NCBI GenBank assembly: GCA_035041965.1
Contig: JAPYMA010003061.1
Location: 115,095-179,094 of the forward strand
DNA: 64,000 nt
Reading direction: 5' to 3'
Source of the DNA: Anisakis pegreffii
Taxonomy: Eukaryota > Nematoda > Chromadorea > Rhabditida > Anisakidae
Both the position numbers and the translations under genes were made by a program. Positions 53,859 through 64,000 of this stretch are shown here, in pieces. A model generated the notes under the pieces. The model had not been told where the DNA came from and did not search any database. It saw nothing but the letters and a program-made list of their open reading frames with translations. Numbering within the stretch: position 1 is the stretch's first letter; every line of letters starts with the position of its first letter.

Positions 53859-54035
53859 CAGGAGGTGAAGCGCGCAAATTTCAAGAACAAGCTCGGAGCA
53901 ACTGATTTGATCGAGAGAGTAGTCGAGAAAGTTGGAAACGAAATGCGTCAATCTGTCGAACGATGCGACCAAGTTCAAAAAATAGTACAGTGGGTGGGGT
54001 ATTGGCGAAATGAAGAAAAAGGAGGGTTGGTATAG
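53859..54035 (+). CDS. possible terminal exon, charged helical protein
   Basis: After a TTGTTCAG acceptor the frame reads QEVKRANFKNKLGATDLIER, then VVEKVGNEMRQSVERCDQVQ, and stops at TAG 54033-54035 (58 residues). The spacing of charged and hydrophobic residues suggests an amphipathic or coiled-coil helix. The family is not recognised and upstream exons were not found. Confidence 0.35.
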   Translation, partial: QEVKRANFKNKLGATDLIERVVEKVGNEMRQSVERCDQVQKIVQWVGYWRNEEKGGLV

Positions 54036-56021
54036 GTAATGCATTATGATGATGGTACTAGGTGTTAGTCATTGATGTGATTGCTTTTCCATTAGCTCCA
54101 GTGGTAGCAGTTCTACTCTTGGAATAGTATTAGGAGTGATGACAGTGTTCTTGTAAGAATTAGAAGTAAAACTAGGTGTGGTGATGGCATGGAACGTATT
54201 GGAAATGAAAATAATAAGATAGCAGTAAGAAGTGTGTGTCAATGTGTGTATGCTTTCTTAAGGTGTTCTCGAAAGTCATCCTAGTGAGCAATGACATTTG
54301 CACAGGCAGTTAGTGGTTCGTTATCATTATTATCATCGACAGTATCATATAGCAGATATTGCCTTGCCCTCATGTTGCACGCTAAATAATCGAGGGTGCG
54401 TCTAATGGATACTGCTGATGTTGGTGCACTAGCGGTTTAGAGGTGCGATTGTAGAGGGCGAAACAAGAGCTGAGAGAAGAGAAGAGCTGAAAGCTGAATG
54501 CAGTCGGTAGGTATCTCCTCTCATCTCATCTCGATGATCTGCACTAATTCTAGCCAATGCTGCCTGCATCTGCACTAGATTCTGTGTATGTGCTCATAAA
54601 TTTGATCTTATCATTATTCTTACTGTTAACAGTGATATCGCTTATCAGCAGTACGCTACCGATATCATCGTCGTTATCAGTAGAAAGATTACTCAGTAAG
54701 TGAGAAGAACAAGTAGTCATTCAGTATCAGTTGCTCTATAAGCCTAGCGTTAACTATTACTAATACTACTATACACTGTATATTGCATGCTCTAAATTGT
54801 GAATTTGAATTTCATCAGCCACCTGTAAGAAAATGCAATTATTGATTCAAATCATCTCATCTGCGACTTATTTTTTTAATTCGATCCAATCAGATATCAA
54901 TTCAATTTACTGTAATTAGTTCAGTTCAAGCATCAGTGATTAAACTTACTATCATTACTCAATCTAAAAAATTTATTGGTTGATAGAGTATTCATTTGAA
55001 TGATCACTATTTACAGTCGTGTTGTGCTGTGTTGGCTGTTGGCTGGGCAGTGTTGAAGGAAAGAGAAAAGTGTTGATTTTTCGATTAAGGAGACACAACG
55101 AAGGAATTCAGTTATATGAGCGAACGAACGTGTAAAAGGCAGGCGATCAACGATCATCGCATCGAATAATATTATATTTTTGTTGTTACCATTATTTTCA
55201 CTCAAAGCATTTCTATAATTATCATTATCATTGCCAGCCTTGTTATCACTATTCGACTCATCATTCTGCGAATATCTTCGGCGTACTGCTATTCCATTGA
55301 TATTCAGCATCATTTTGATATCATTCATCATTCGATATCGAATATCAAGTGAGCATCAATCACACATACGCTCGATCATATTTCGTTGAATCATTCAACT
55401 GATTTATTCACATTCAAATTCTGATTCGATATTACTAAATTTACTGTTGTCGTTATCTTTGCTGAATTTCTATTATTGCTAATATCTCTATTATCAGTTG
55501 ATTCTAATCCTTATCATTGCTATTGCTTTGTGTTGGTTTTTGCTTGGTTAAAAATCAACAGAAGTCGAATGCAAACGATATGAATTCATTCAGAAATTAC
55601 TTTCAGTGCTTCGCATAAAGATATTCGCTAAATTGCTCATACCGATTGGCTGATAAGTGCATAAATCGTTATCAGTACCATTCGACGCCACTATCAGCAC
55701 GATAGCATTACTGGCCAATCGCTCACCATTCATTTAGTAATTATAATCAAATCTGATCCGATATATAGCTGGCATATAACGGTTATACGCACACCATCTG
55801 AACATCCATTCATATCCATCCATCTATCTATCCACCCATTCATCTATCTATCTGTCTATTTCATTCACTCCCTCTTCACTACTGCTATTACTATCAAAGC
55901 CAGAGTTAAATAACCACTAACTATCCAGCAACTACTCGGTTATTGCTCTTTTTGAAACGACCAAGGCTGCGAGTACTAGCCTAAGGACACACAGACACAC
56001 AGCATCGAACAGCAACAAGAG
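54036..56021. other. non-coding stretch with simple sequence
   Basis: It includes ATTATC/ATCATT-rich runs. A minus-strand frame at 55011-55331 is partly built from them. It may hold the promoter and 5' untranslated region of the exon at 56022. Confidence 0.4.
55803..55862. repeat. CATC/TATC tetranucleotide repeat
   Basis: An imperfect microsatellite of CATC, CTAT and CATT units. Confidence 0.8.
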
Positions 56022-56135
56022 ATGCTATGGTGTTGTCGTGCTACTGCTGCTACCAGCGCCTCTCCGGCACTTATCAACTCCGTTCAGGCACAATCCGACC
56101 ATTTTGGTCCAATGCTCATACAGTCCAACAAAACG
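56022..56135 (+). CDS. possible first coding exon, N-terminal CC motif
   Basis: ATG 56022 opens 38 codons (MLWCCRATAATSASPALINS...) ending SNKT at a GTTTGT donor in phase 0. The local sequence is much more GC-rich and codon-like than its surroundings. An N-terminal MLxCC is typical of palmitoylated peripheral membrane proteins. A TTTCAG acceptor near 56594 could continue the frame for 33 codons (SLLLLCHHHHHICSHQ) to a stop. The rest of the gene may instead lie beyond the window. Confidence 0.4.
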
Positions 56136-58573
56136 GTTTGTTTCTTTGCCATTTTTGACTTTGTTTGTTCATTCCTCTTATGATCATTGTTTATTTTGAT
56201 AATCCAGTAGCGTATCACTCTCATTATTGATACGATTGTTTAATTCCAAATAAAAGTAAAGCAATAACCGCTCATATCGTCATCACGCTTAACATACTCG
56301 TCATTATAGTCATAGTTGTTGTTATCGTTCATGATCGTTAACTAGTATCAGCCTTATTGTTACCACTATAATCACCACTCAAATTGCTTACAGTGAAAAT
56401 AAGTAGCTTTTGCAACTCTTCAAAGTGACATATAGCCATGAAATTTATGCCATACAAAAGCATTGAAGTTCTCTATCCGCCGTTTCCATTGCAAATTACT
56501 GTTTATTCTGTATCACTAAGACTGCTCGAGAATTAATCCTCATAAGCCTTTCAGCAACCAGTATTTCAAAAGCATTCCACCATTTTATCATTTCAGTCAT
56601 TATTATTGCTTTGCCACCACCACCACCACATTTGTTCCCATCAATTCGCTGCGATGCTATCAAAAATCAATGCAATTCATTATTGCCCGCTGTCCGATTG
56701 AATAAGTGATAGCATATTTCGTTGATAATAGTGCACAATAACCATCAGTCTTGCTGTTTCATTATCAGTTTTGATATCAAGAGATCTGTCTCTTAACGTT
56801 ACCATACATTCTATGCTTCTGGAAACGCTACAATGCAACAGGAATTGTTCATCTACAAATGTCATGTCATTTTGTACGAGTTCCACAAAACTTGCACTCA
56901 TATTCTATCGAGCAGATTGCTTCGTTAAAGTGGTATGCACATTGCAATGAAATGTTTCGCATTGTAGTCTTCCAAAAAGCGAACGATTTACGGAATTCAA
57001 ATACCGTAAGAAGGTGCTCTGCGCATAAGTATACTATCTCACATACAGTCGTCTAATTGTATTTCGCAGTAGCAGCAGCATGAAAGCATCGTCGTGAAAA
57101 CACTCTATTTCATCACTTTTCCACAATTATATGGTGTAACTGACATCGTTATTTCATGAATACGCTTTATTGCCATGCATAGACGGATAATTTTTTCTCA
57201 TATATTATCGCTGAAGTGTTCTGTGAAAAATCCTGCTCGGGGAAGACATATTGGAAAAACTACCAAGCAACTTATATTTATTCCACTCACCTGGCAGAAA
57301 TGCGCGTAAAGCGGGAAGTTAAGACATTAGCTGCCAAACATACAAAACATTCTCTATTGTAAGAAATTTTTCGTTTGGTTCCGAGACTTCTTCCATGCAT
57401 AATGAGAATGACACAACAATCATATCATTCTACATTTCAACAAAATCTCCCACTTAAAAATTCATAACAGTACCATGGGTTGATCAACATTCAACATGAT
57501 TGTTGTTGTATCGATGAAGCATTTATATACGAGGTGTAGAATTTCATTGTTTCATTCATTCTCGCTATCCATTCTTCTCATTCGATTGCTCACATTCAAC
57601 TGAATACATTCTGAACAATCACAGCTAATTGCTTGTATCTAAACGGATTGTTTGCTGGTTGTGTCGAGTAACTAATGTTTATGTTGCTTTCGTTGAAAAA
57701 TGTTCACTTGCTACATTCATTTGCTACGTATCATTTCTCCAAAGCAGTTTTGCAGTCACTCCATTTTGCAGAAGAAGTTCAGAAATTCTGAAAGCCACTG
57801 AACGAAGGTAGCGCCGAATTTTGGCTAAAAAACGTTTGGGAAGCGAGACTCGGGGCTTGTGTTCTTATTTTCGGGCTTACATGATAAATAACCTTCGACT
57901 TCCTCAACTCTCAGTATTTGTCACTGAATTCCACCCCGGAATAATTTTGTAAATGGGATTTGACCGAAGAATGCCTTTCCATTTTCCGAATCGACAACGC
58001 ATACGTTTACATAAATGGATCCACTGACGAATGGTTTTTTGACAATTACTGTTGCTCAGTTTCACTTAGATTCAACCAAAGCGAGAAATGAATCAATCGG
58101 ATTGTATTGTGAAATCGCTCAAAATCACTTATGAAAACTGAACATTTATTTGCACAAACACACAAACACACACCGAACACATTCGCCTGCACACAAACTC
58201 TCAACCAAAAATGCATTCGAGATTGTTCATTTATTTTCATCACAACAAAACTTCATTATTGATTATTCATACGTATCTTTTCATAGCGCACACTCTCACA
58301 AACAAATCAATTCCCATCAACAACTGTTTATTTCAACAAAATGGTTTTTGTTTCGCTCGATCATTTCTTTCTCATTGCGTCTTCGAAATTATTCAAAGAA
58401 GCACTGAAACTTGATGATGATAAACATTTCGTGATGATATTGTGCAGCATCGCAAACACATGATATGAAATATCATTTCTTACACCATCAGTCTCTGATC
58501 GTAACGTTAACTTAGGTGCATCAAAGTTCACACCTTAGGTTGAGCATAACGTAATGGTGTTGAAGTTCTTATA
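56136..58573. other. non-coding stretch, possibly intron
   Basis: No supportable gene. A CA-rich run lies at 58155-58200. Confidence 0.4.
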
Positions 58574-59225
58574 TTAGGTCTAGTAGAAAGTTCTCGGGCA
58601 GCTAAGCTGGCAAACTGATATAATGAAACATTGCGTTTCATTGTAGAGTTTTTGTATCTAGTGTTATACGTCGTTTTGAAACCCATTTTCTGCGCTATCC
58701 GAATATACCCATACTTGGTCTTCATTCTTTTAATTTGGAGACTTTAGGAGTATTGAATCATGGCTATGATAAGATGATAATTCACGGAATTATGCTTTAT
58801 GAATTCAAACTTGGTCGTTCGAGCAGGGAGGTGACGGCTAATATCAACAATGCATTTGGGGAGGGAACCGCTTTCAAATCGACAGTTGGGGATTGGCTCA
58901 ATAAGTTGTTAGGTCACACTTCAGATCTCAACAACAACGAATTGAAAAAGGTGGTGGAGTCAGACCCCGCTTATTCTCAGGCACAGGTGGCGGACCAACT
59001 TGGTGTTTACCAAAGAACTATTTCAACTCACCTACGACAGATGGGGAAGGTCAAGAAGTTGGATCGCTGAGTTCCGCATGAACTGGACAAAACGGAAGCA
59101 TTCAGACGTTCGGAAATTTGTTTTTCATTGCTGCTCAGAAGCAACAGTGATTCATTCCTTGATCGAATTATCACTGCGAATGAAAAGTGGATCCAATAAT
59201 AATTGGATGAATGAAGAATGATGAG
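58574..59225 (+). mobile_element. mariner-family transposon relic, 5' part
   Basis: A TA dinucleotide (58572-58573) precedes TTAGGTCTAGTAGAAAG, which resembles a mariner terminal repeat. The transposase relic follows. No matching complementary end was found downstream, so the element seems truncated or too eroded on the right. Confidence 0.65.
58774..59200 (+). pseudogene. mariner transposase relic (N-terminal HTH domains and start of catalytic domain)
   Basis: The frame reads IIHGIMLYEFKLGRSSREVT with NNAFGEGTAFKSTVGDW (first helix-turn-helix). VESDPAYSQAQVADQLGV and STHLRQMGKVKKLDR follow (second helix-turn-helix and linker). TGA at 59068-59070 replaces the Trp of the conserved WVPHEL motif. 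After it the same frame continues VPHELDKTEAFRR to RIITANEKWIQ, then stops. The linker between the two DNA-binding parts is shortened by roughly 15 residues. The first catalytic Asp (usually CDEKW) is Asn (ANEKW). The remaining catalytic residues are missing. The element is dead. Confidence 0.85.
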
Positions 59226-60315
59226 ATTTTTTGGAAGGGGTTACGTTCATTCGAACTATGCAAAATTCATCCAAAAATTGATGACATTAGTTGACTCGGC
59301 CATTATTTGGCAGCAACTGTTTGTTGAGGCTTAGCAAGTCAATTTACCTAGATTACTTCTTTTGAGCTTCAAAGAACCAAAGTGCCTCCTCGTATGTCTG
59401 TTACTAAACATATTACTATGTCTAATAGCAGATCTAATTCCATTTCTGGCAATCAGTCGACAGTTTTGGTAGTCATTGACAGTTCCTTGCACTTATTTCG
59501 ATACCAGTTCGGGAGACTTGATAGTTTAAAGTTATTCATTTCCACTGAAAATTTTGGTGTTTTCGCTGGTCGAATTTTCTGATCACTACGCAGAAAGTGC
59601 ACAATAGATCAGCTGTTCGTTGATCTTCTCGTTCGTTCTTAGTTTCGATCAACAACGATCGTTTTTTTGGTGATTGATCTTATCGAGCAATCGATCATCT
59701 GGCGGCTAGTCTTTCGACTTGTGTGAATCAAAACATTTTCCTTGAAGAATTGAAAGACGACTACTTGCATCAAGCGCCCTCGTTTCGTATTACAAAACAC
59801 TGATTTATTTGTGTTGAATGTATTCGATTCTGTTTTTCATCTGTAAATTTCAAGCAATGATTTCGTAAAAAGCTGACCAGTTCGCGGATATTTTCTACGT
59901 GTTGCGAGTGGTCTTTTTTGCTCCAAAAATAAATCACATTGCTCGCTTCTGTTCACTCATCCCACTAAAAAAAACTCGGTGAGACTATCAAGAAAAAAAG
60001 ATCGCAACTTATCGCTAAAAATTTCGGCTGTTATTTATAGTAGACGAGAGTTTTTTGATTCATTCGAACAGAAGTGCGACTCATTTAGAGATGTTCTGAC
60101 TGAACTCAGTTATCATCCCTCAGTGCAACTAAAGTATCACCAATCAATCTCACCCTTAGCCAACTGCACTTACTCGAACTGATAAGTAACCATATCAGAT
60201 TTATCCTCATTGGTTTCAGCAATCAATGCACTGATATCCTAATGCTAGCACACTGCTCAGCTAACACATCTGTTTTGTTATCCAACAACGGTTGGGAGAT
60301 CAAGCATATTTACTG
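59226..60315. other. non-coding stretch, possibly eroded transposon 3' part
   Basis: Short fragments just after 59226 (KIHPK) may be the continuation of the transposase, but nothing can be aligned with confidence. A frame at 59979-60182 has no recognisable motif. Confidence 0.35.
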
Positions 60316-60588
60316 ATGGCTCTTGTAATGTTATGGTTCACAATATGTTCAAGTGTGGAACTAAAGTTCAATTTATCCGGAATTACATGTGAATTAGCAG
60401 AAGTTGTTTGTTTCAGACATCTACGTTCGCACCCCATAAAAATTCTCGTAACTTTAAGGCTTTGTTTGTTTACACTAGCTGACAGCAGTAATTTGATCGT
60501 AACGGTTGATATCAAAACTTCAGTTATAGGCAATGATAATGCGGCAATCATGATATCTGAAGATAAGAGTGAAGTTGACAGCGATTAG
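60316..60588 (+). CDS. hypothetical small secreted or anchored protein, 90 residues
   Basis: From ATG 60316 the frame begins MALVMLWFTICSSVELKFNL, which fits a signal peptide. It continues with an NLS glycosylation site, two Cys (ITCELAEVVCF) and an acidic end (SEDKSEVDSD). An earlier TTG-initiated extension is unlikely. No family is recognised and it may be an exon of a longer gene. Confidence 0.3.
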   Translation: MALVMLWFTICSSVELKFNLSGITCELAEVVCFRHLRSHPIKILVTLRLCLFTLADSSNLIVTVDIKTSVIGNDNAAIMISEDKSEVDSD

Positions 60589-63500
60589 GATGATGATTCT
60601 GTTAATGATTATATGGTCGAAATGTTTGCTGATATTAATATTGGGAATAGCAATAACGACGGCTAAATACATGGTTGATTATAGGATGTGTGTTTATCAT
60701 GTGAGAATTTGAATGAGCTGAACAGGGAGAATGATAATGAATGCATTGGTAATGAGCAACTATTCAGGAAATTTCATGCCGTCGGTTAATATGGCTAGCA
60801 GGGGCGTGTGGATGAGGTAACTATGGAAATTCACCAGTAATCTCTCAAATACTTGAAATAAATGACCGCATACATGTATTTACTCATAAACATCTCTTTA
60901 AGAGTAATTATTTCCCCATACCTAACCAACAGTTCATTGCCTTATCAATAATTTATCTTATCACTTCATATTACATACGGTTCATTGCATGTATTGTTGT
61001 TTCTCTGTTTGATTTGATGATAAATTTAAGAAAAACAAAATTCTTCAACAATTATCAGATTCGTTTCGATATAATCCCTTGTTTTTACCTGATCAAGTGA
61101 TTTTTTGTATTGGATGAAAGGAACGTAAGGAATTTTCCGAATTAATCAATGGCCTCTTCCGTTTTTTGAATGCAAACCAAGATATTATTGCCATACAAGA
61201 AATAGCTAGAGGGTGGTTGTATTCGCAAGAAATAGTAAGAGAGTGGTTTTATTCAAACATAAAACAGAAGAAGAGAAGTCATTAGCTGAAATCAGCCGGT
61301 TTTTAATGCAGCGGTTTCATGGAGATTTGTTTGTGACACAATGCATGCGAACTCGACGATAATGTGCATGATTCGACTTTCGGAAACCAACTATAAGTAA
61401 GTAAAACAATGCGAAACAAATGAAATTTCATTGCATTTTGAATTGCCATTTTCAAAAAATTCACTCTGAAACACATTTCAGTGAGCGGATAAACCTCCCT
61501 CTCCTCCCGCCGTGCCATCTTAATGAATATTATGATAGTGCTTGCATGAAACGATAATTTTAGTTAATGAAATAACATAATACGAGTCACAAAAATGTTA
61601 CGCGATTCCTTAATGCGTTTTCAATAATGCGCATACGATATTAAACCCCATTTGAACTGATACGATCGAGAATACTCAATATAATACTACTTCATTTTCT
61701 TCTTTTCCAATCAGTCACGGAAATTTTCACTCATTTTCTTTCTAATGTCTCATTATTCGTTATTTTTTGTCTCAGAAAATTCCTTTCCCGTTATTTGTTC
61801 GCAAATTCCCCGTTGTTTCATCGAATAAATTTTCTCACCAACCTAATCAGAGAAGAATTCAATATTATTCGAAACAATGATGGATTATTATGGTAAATTT
61901 TGACGAAATTCGAAAAAAAAACACTCTTGAAAAATCACTCAAACGATCGCTTTTTCACACGTTCCGCTGCAATATTTATCATTCGGTACGTCGACGTGTA
62001 CACATACAATCTGATACAATTGTATTTCATGTTGAGTAAATCGTCGAGCATAATCGAGTGAAGTGTCGCTGGAGGAAAAAGTTATCGAAAAGACCAAATA
62101 AATTGAACTGAAAAAATTTTCAAGTTATCTTGTGAGCGATCTATTTTCGGCTCACTGTGTTTTTGATTGAAAATTTTCGTCACTCAATTCGTATTCGGAG
62201 CATCGAATATGAATTTCAGCTGATAATTTTCTCTTTCTGTTCCATTTCGCTTCACTTTTTTTGAGGTCTTCACTCACTTCAGACCAGCCTCAGTGCTCAA
62301 CATTCCTTCAATCCTTTAAATTGTCTAGGGAAACCAAATTTTAAAAAATCGATACCTAAAGAAAACAAAAAAGGACAACATTGATGGTTGAATTCATGTG
62401 AATATTCATTACATTTCGGGTTGTTGCTGCTGAAAATGAGACTGCCTACGGAAAACGTGAAAAAAACTTTACTGTCAACCAGAAAAGCTTCATCATCCGC
62501 GATCAACAATATTCATGGTTAGGTGCGTTTACCAAAGATGAAACGTTCAAGTAATCAAGGATAATATATTATTGGATGAGTGAATTTTTAAATTAACTTG
62601 TTATTGTTTGATGGTTTTCAGGTTTTGAATTCAACATTTTTAGCGGATCTTTAATAATAGTAAGACTAGTGAAAAATGTTTGCGTAAGGCTTCCGTTTGT
62701 AGAAGTATTATATGCTAGTGACTATTTGAGTAATATAACAGAACGAGGCGAGTCAAAGCCTCGACAGAAACGTTATACTTGAAACTGAAGTAAAATTTTA
62801 TGAACTACTGAGATGGCTGATATTGTTCAACTCAGCTGAGCGTTACTAATTGTTTCCATTGATTTAATTTATCGACGACTTTGACTTGATGACATTGATT
62901 CAAATTTGTACTGACCTTCATAGTATACCACCCTTCAATAGACACGAAAATGACCGTATTTGCATAATGCATTTGAGCTGCTGTGTATTTCTTATGATGT
63001 CATCAAGAAGCCAAGCTCTCATCCATTCGTGCATTTCATGTTATCCAACTGAGTTTAAGCAGTGATTTATTCCATCATCATGCACTTAAATGTGGTTAAC
63101 AATATAAGAGCATCAAGATAACTGCCTGCAGTTAATCGCTGCCTCTCGCAATCTCAACAGGTTAACTGACAGATGAATATTACAATGCGTCTATTCAATA
63201 ATTTATTTAGCAATGCAAACGCTCACCCCGAAAGTATAATATGTACTCATACTAATGATAACGGTTAGCAGTAATGAGCTAGTGTTCTTACGGTGGAGTT
63301 CACTTCGTAAGTCCAAGTCATCACTTAAATTACTGCTAGTGAATCAAATGCTATTAGATCTTGATATACCAAAAAATATCATCTTGGGTATGTAGCATCA
63401 ATTGCATACGTACCTATACGTACCATCTTGGTAGGTATTTCTCGAACGAGTAATGAAAAGATCATTGACTACGCCCTTCATTCGTAAAAGCAATAAGCCG

Positions 63501-64000
63501 CATTTGCTGACACTGAAGGTTTGTTGGAGGCTAATCTCAATAATGTGCAGGTTCATTCAAGCGAACAATAAATTGCAGTAGATGAGAAAAACTATTGAAA
63601 TTAGCGTGAAAATTTCCAAATCTCCCATTCCTCTCTTCTTCGAATGATCTCAACAGCTAGTCAACAAATTGAATTGATTGCTCGAGGGATCGTCATCGAT
63701 TCGTCGCCGAAATTACAAACAACTGCAAAGCATTGTAATTTCGGCAATGATATGATTTACTACTGGCAATGATATGCTTTCAATTCTGAAATATTCGTTA
63801 AGTTCTGATCTGAATTTTTGTGAACGGTTCATTGCTATCAAAATATTGATCAGTGCTTTTACGTCATATTGTTTGTTTTTCATCATGTATCAATAATCAT
63901 TTCAAAAATGACATCTAACAGTTGAGTGTAATAGTATGAGAAATTGATCGAGCTGATACATCATTTTGTGCTGATCAATCGCTGATTGAGCAAAATCGAT
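60589..64000. other. non-coding stretch to the right edge
   Basis: I see no supportable gene. An 11-bp inverted repeat, GCCGAAATTAC/GTAATTTCGGC, lies at 63706-63716 and 63735-63745. A short imperfect tandem repeat (TAGAGGGTGGTT / AAGAGAGTGGTT) lies near 61203-61250. Confidence 0.45.

Noticed and set aside
53646..54044. Minus-strand 132-residue hydrophobic frame
   Set aside because: It is antisense to a better plus-strand exon (53859-54035), and its Leu/Phe/Ser-rich content is what antisense of a Lys/Glu-rich frame gives.
55011..55331. Minus-strand 106-residue frame
   Set aside because: Its middle is made of ATTATC-type simple sequence and its ends carry no motif. The evidence is too weak to call a gene.

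Overview
The window looks like AT-rich metazoan DNA, most likely from a nematode. The main evidence is a ten-exon plus-strand gene (8637-12688) for a glycoside hydrolase family 20 hexosaminidase of the HEXD/nematode HEX-2 type. Supporting signs are short introns, several TTTCAG-like acceptors, a mariner relic and an intron-bearing tRNA-Ile(UAU). The species cannot be named from the sequence.

Layout: 1-961 holds coding-like blocks that may be the 3' end of a plus-strand gene. 962-8600 is non-coding apart from a nested palindrome cluster (5774-5902). 8637-12688 is the hexosaminidase. 13095-13301 is a short non-autonomous hAT-like element with an 8-bp target duplication. 15506-16257 holds one inverted tRNA-Ile(UAU) gene and one decayed copy. 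16602-26292 is a plus-strand tandem array of at least 51 complete tRNA-Ile(UAU) genes (unit about 189 bp) that runs into a 100-N gap. 27313-29289 holds minus-strand exons, the last of which encodes an IL-17-like cystine-knot domain. 30204-43642 is a minus-strand tandem array of 83 complete tRNA-Ser genes (unit about 163 bp). Anticodons CGA and AGA mostly alternate from gene to gene, so the higher-order unit is about 326 bp; this array also runs into a 100-N gap. 43900-64000 is sparse: exon-like pieces (a secreted protein, a signal-anchor protein, unrecognised exons), one decayed tRNA-Ser and a mariner transposase relic.

The outstanding feature is the pair of converging tRNA arrays, about 23 kb in total. 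Nearly every gene keeps internal A and B boxes, cloverleaf pairing and a 3' oligo-T terminator, while the spacers diverge into types. The two tRNA-Ser kinds have the same body and differ only at wobble base 34. The repeat units are close to nucleosome size. Both arrays end at assembly gaps, so the true copy numbers are probably higher. Whether the arrays supply tRNA, act as chromatin boundaries, or are tRNA-derived satellites cannot be decided from sequence alone.
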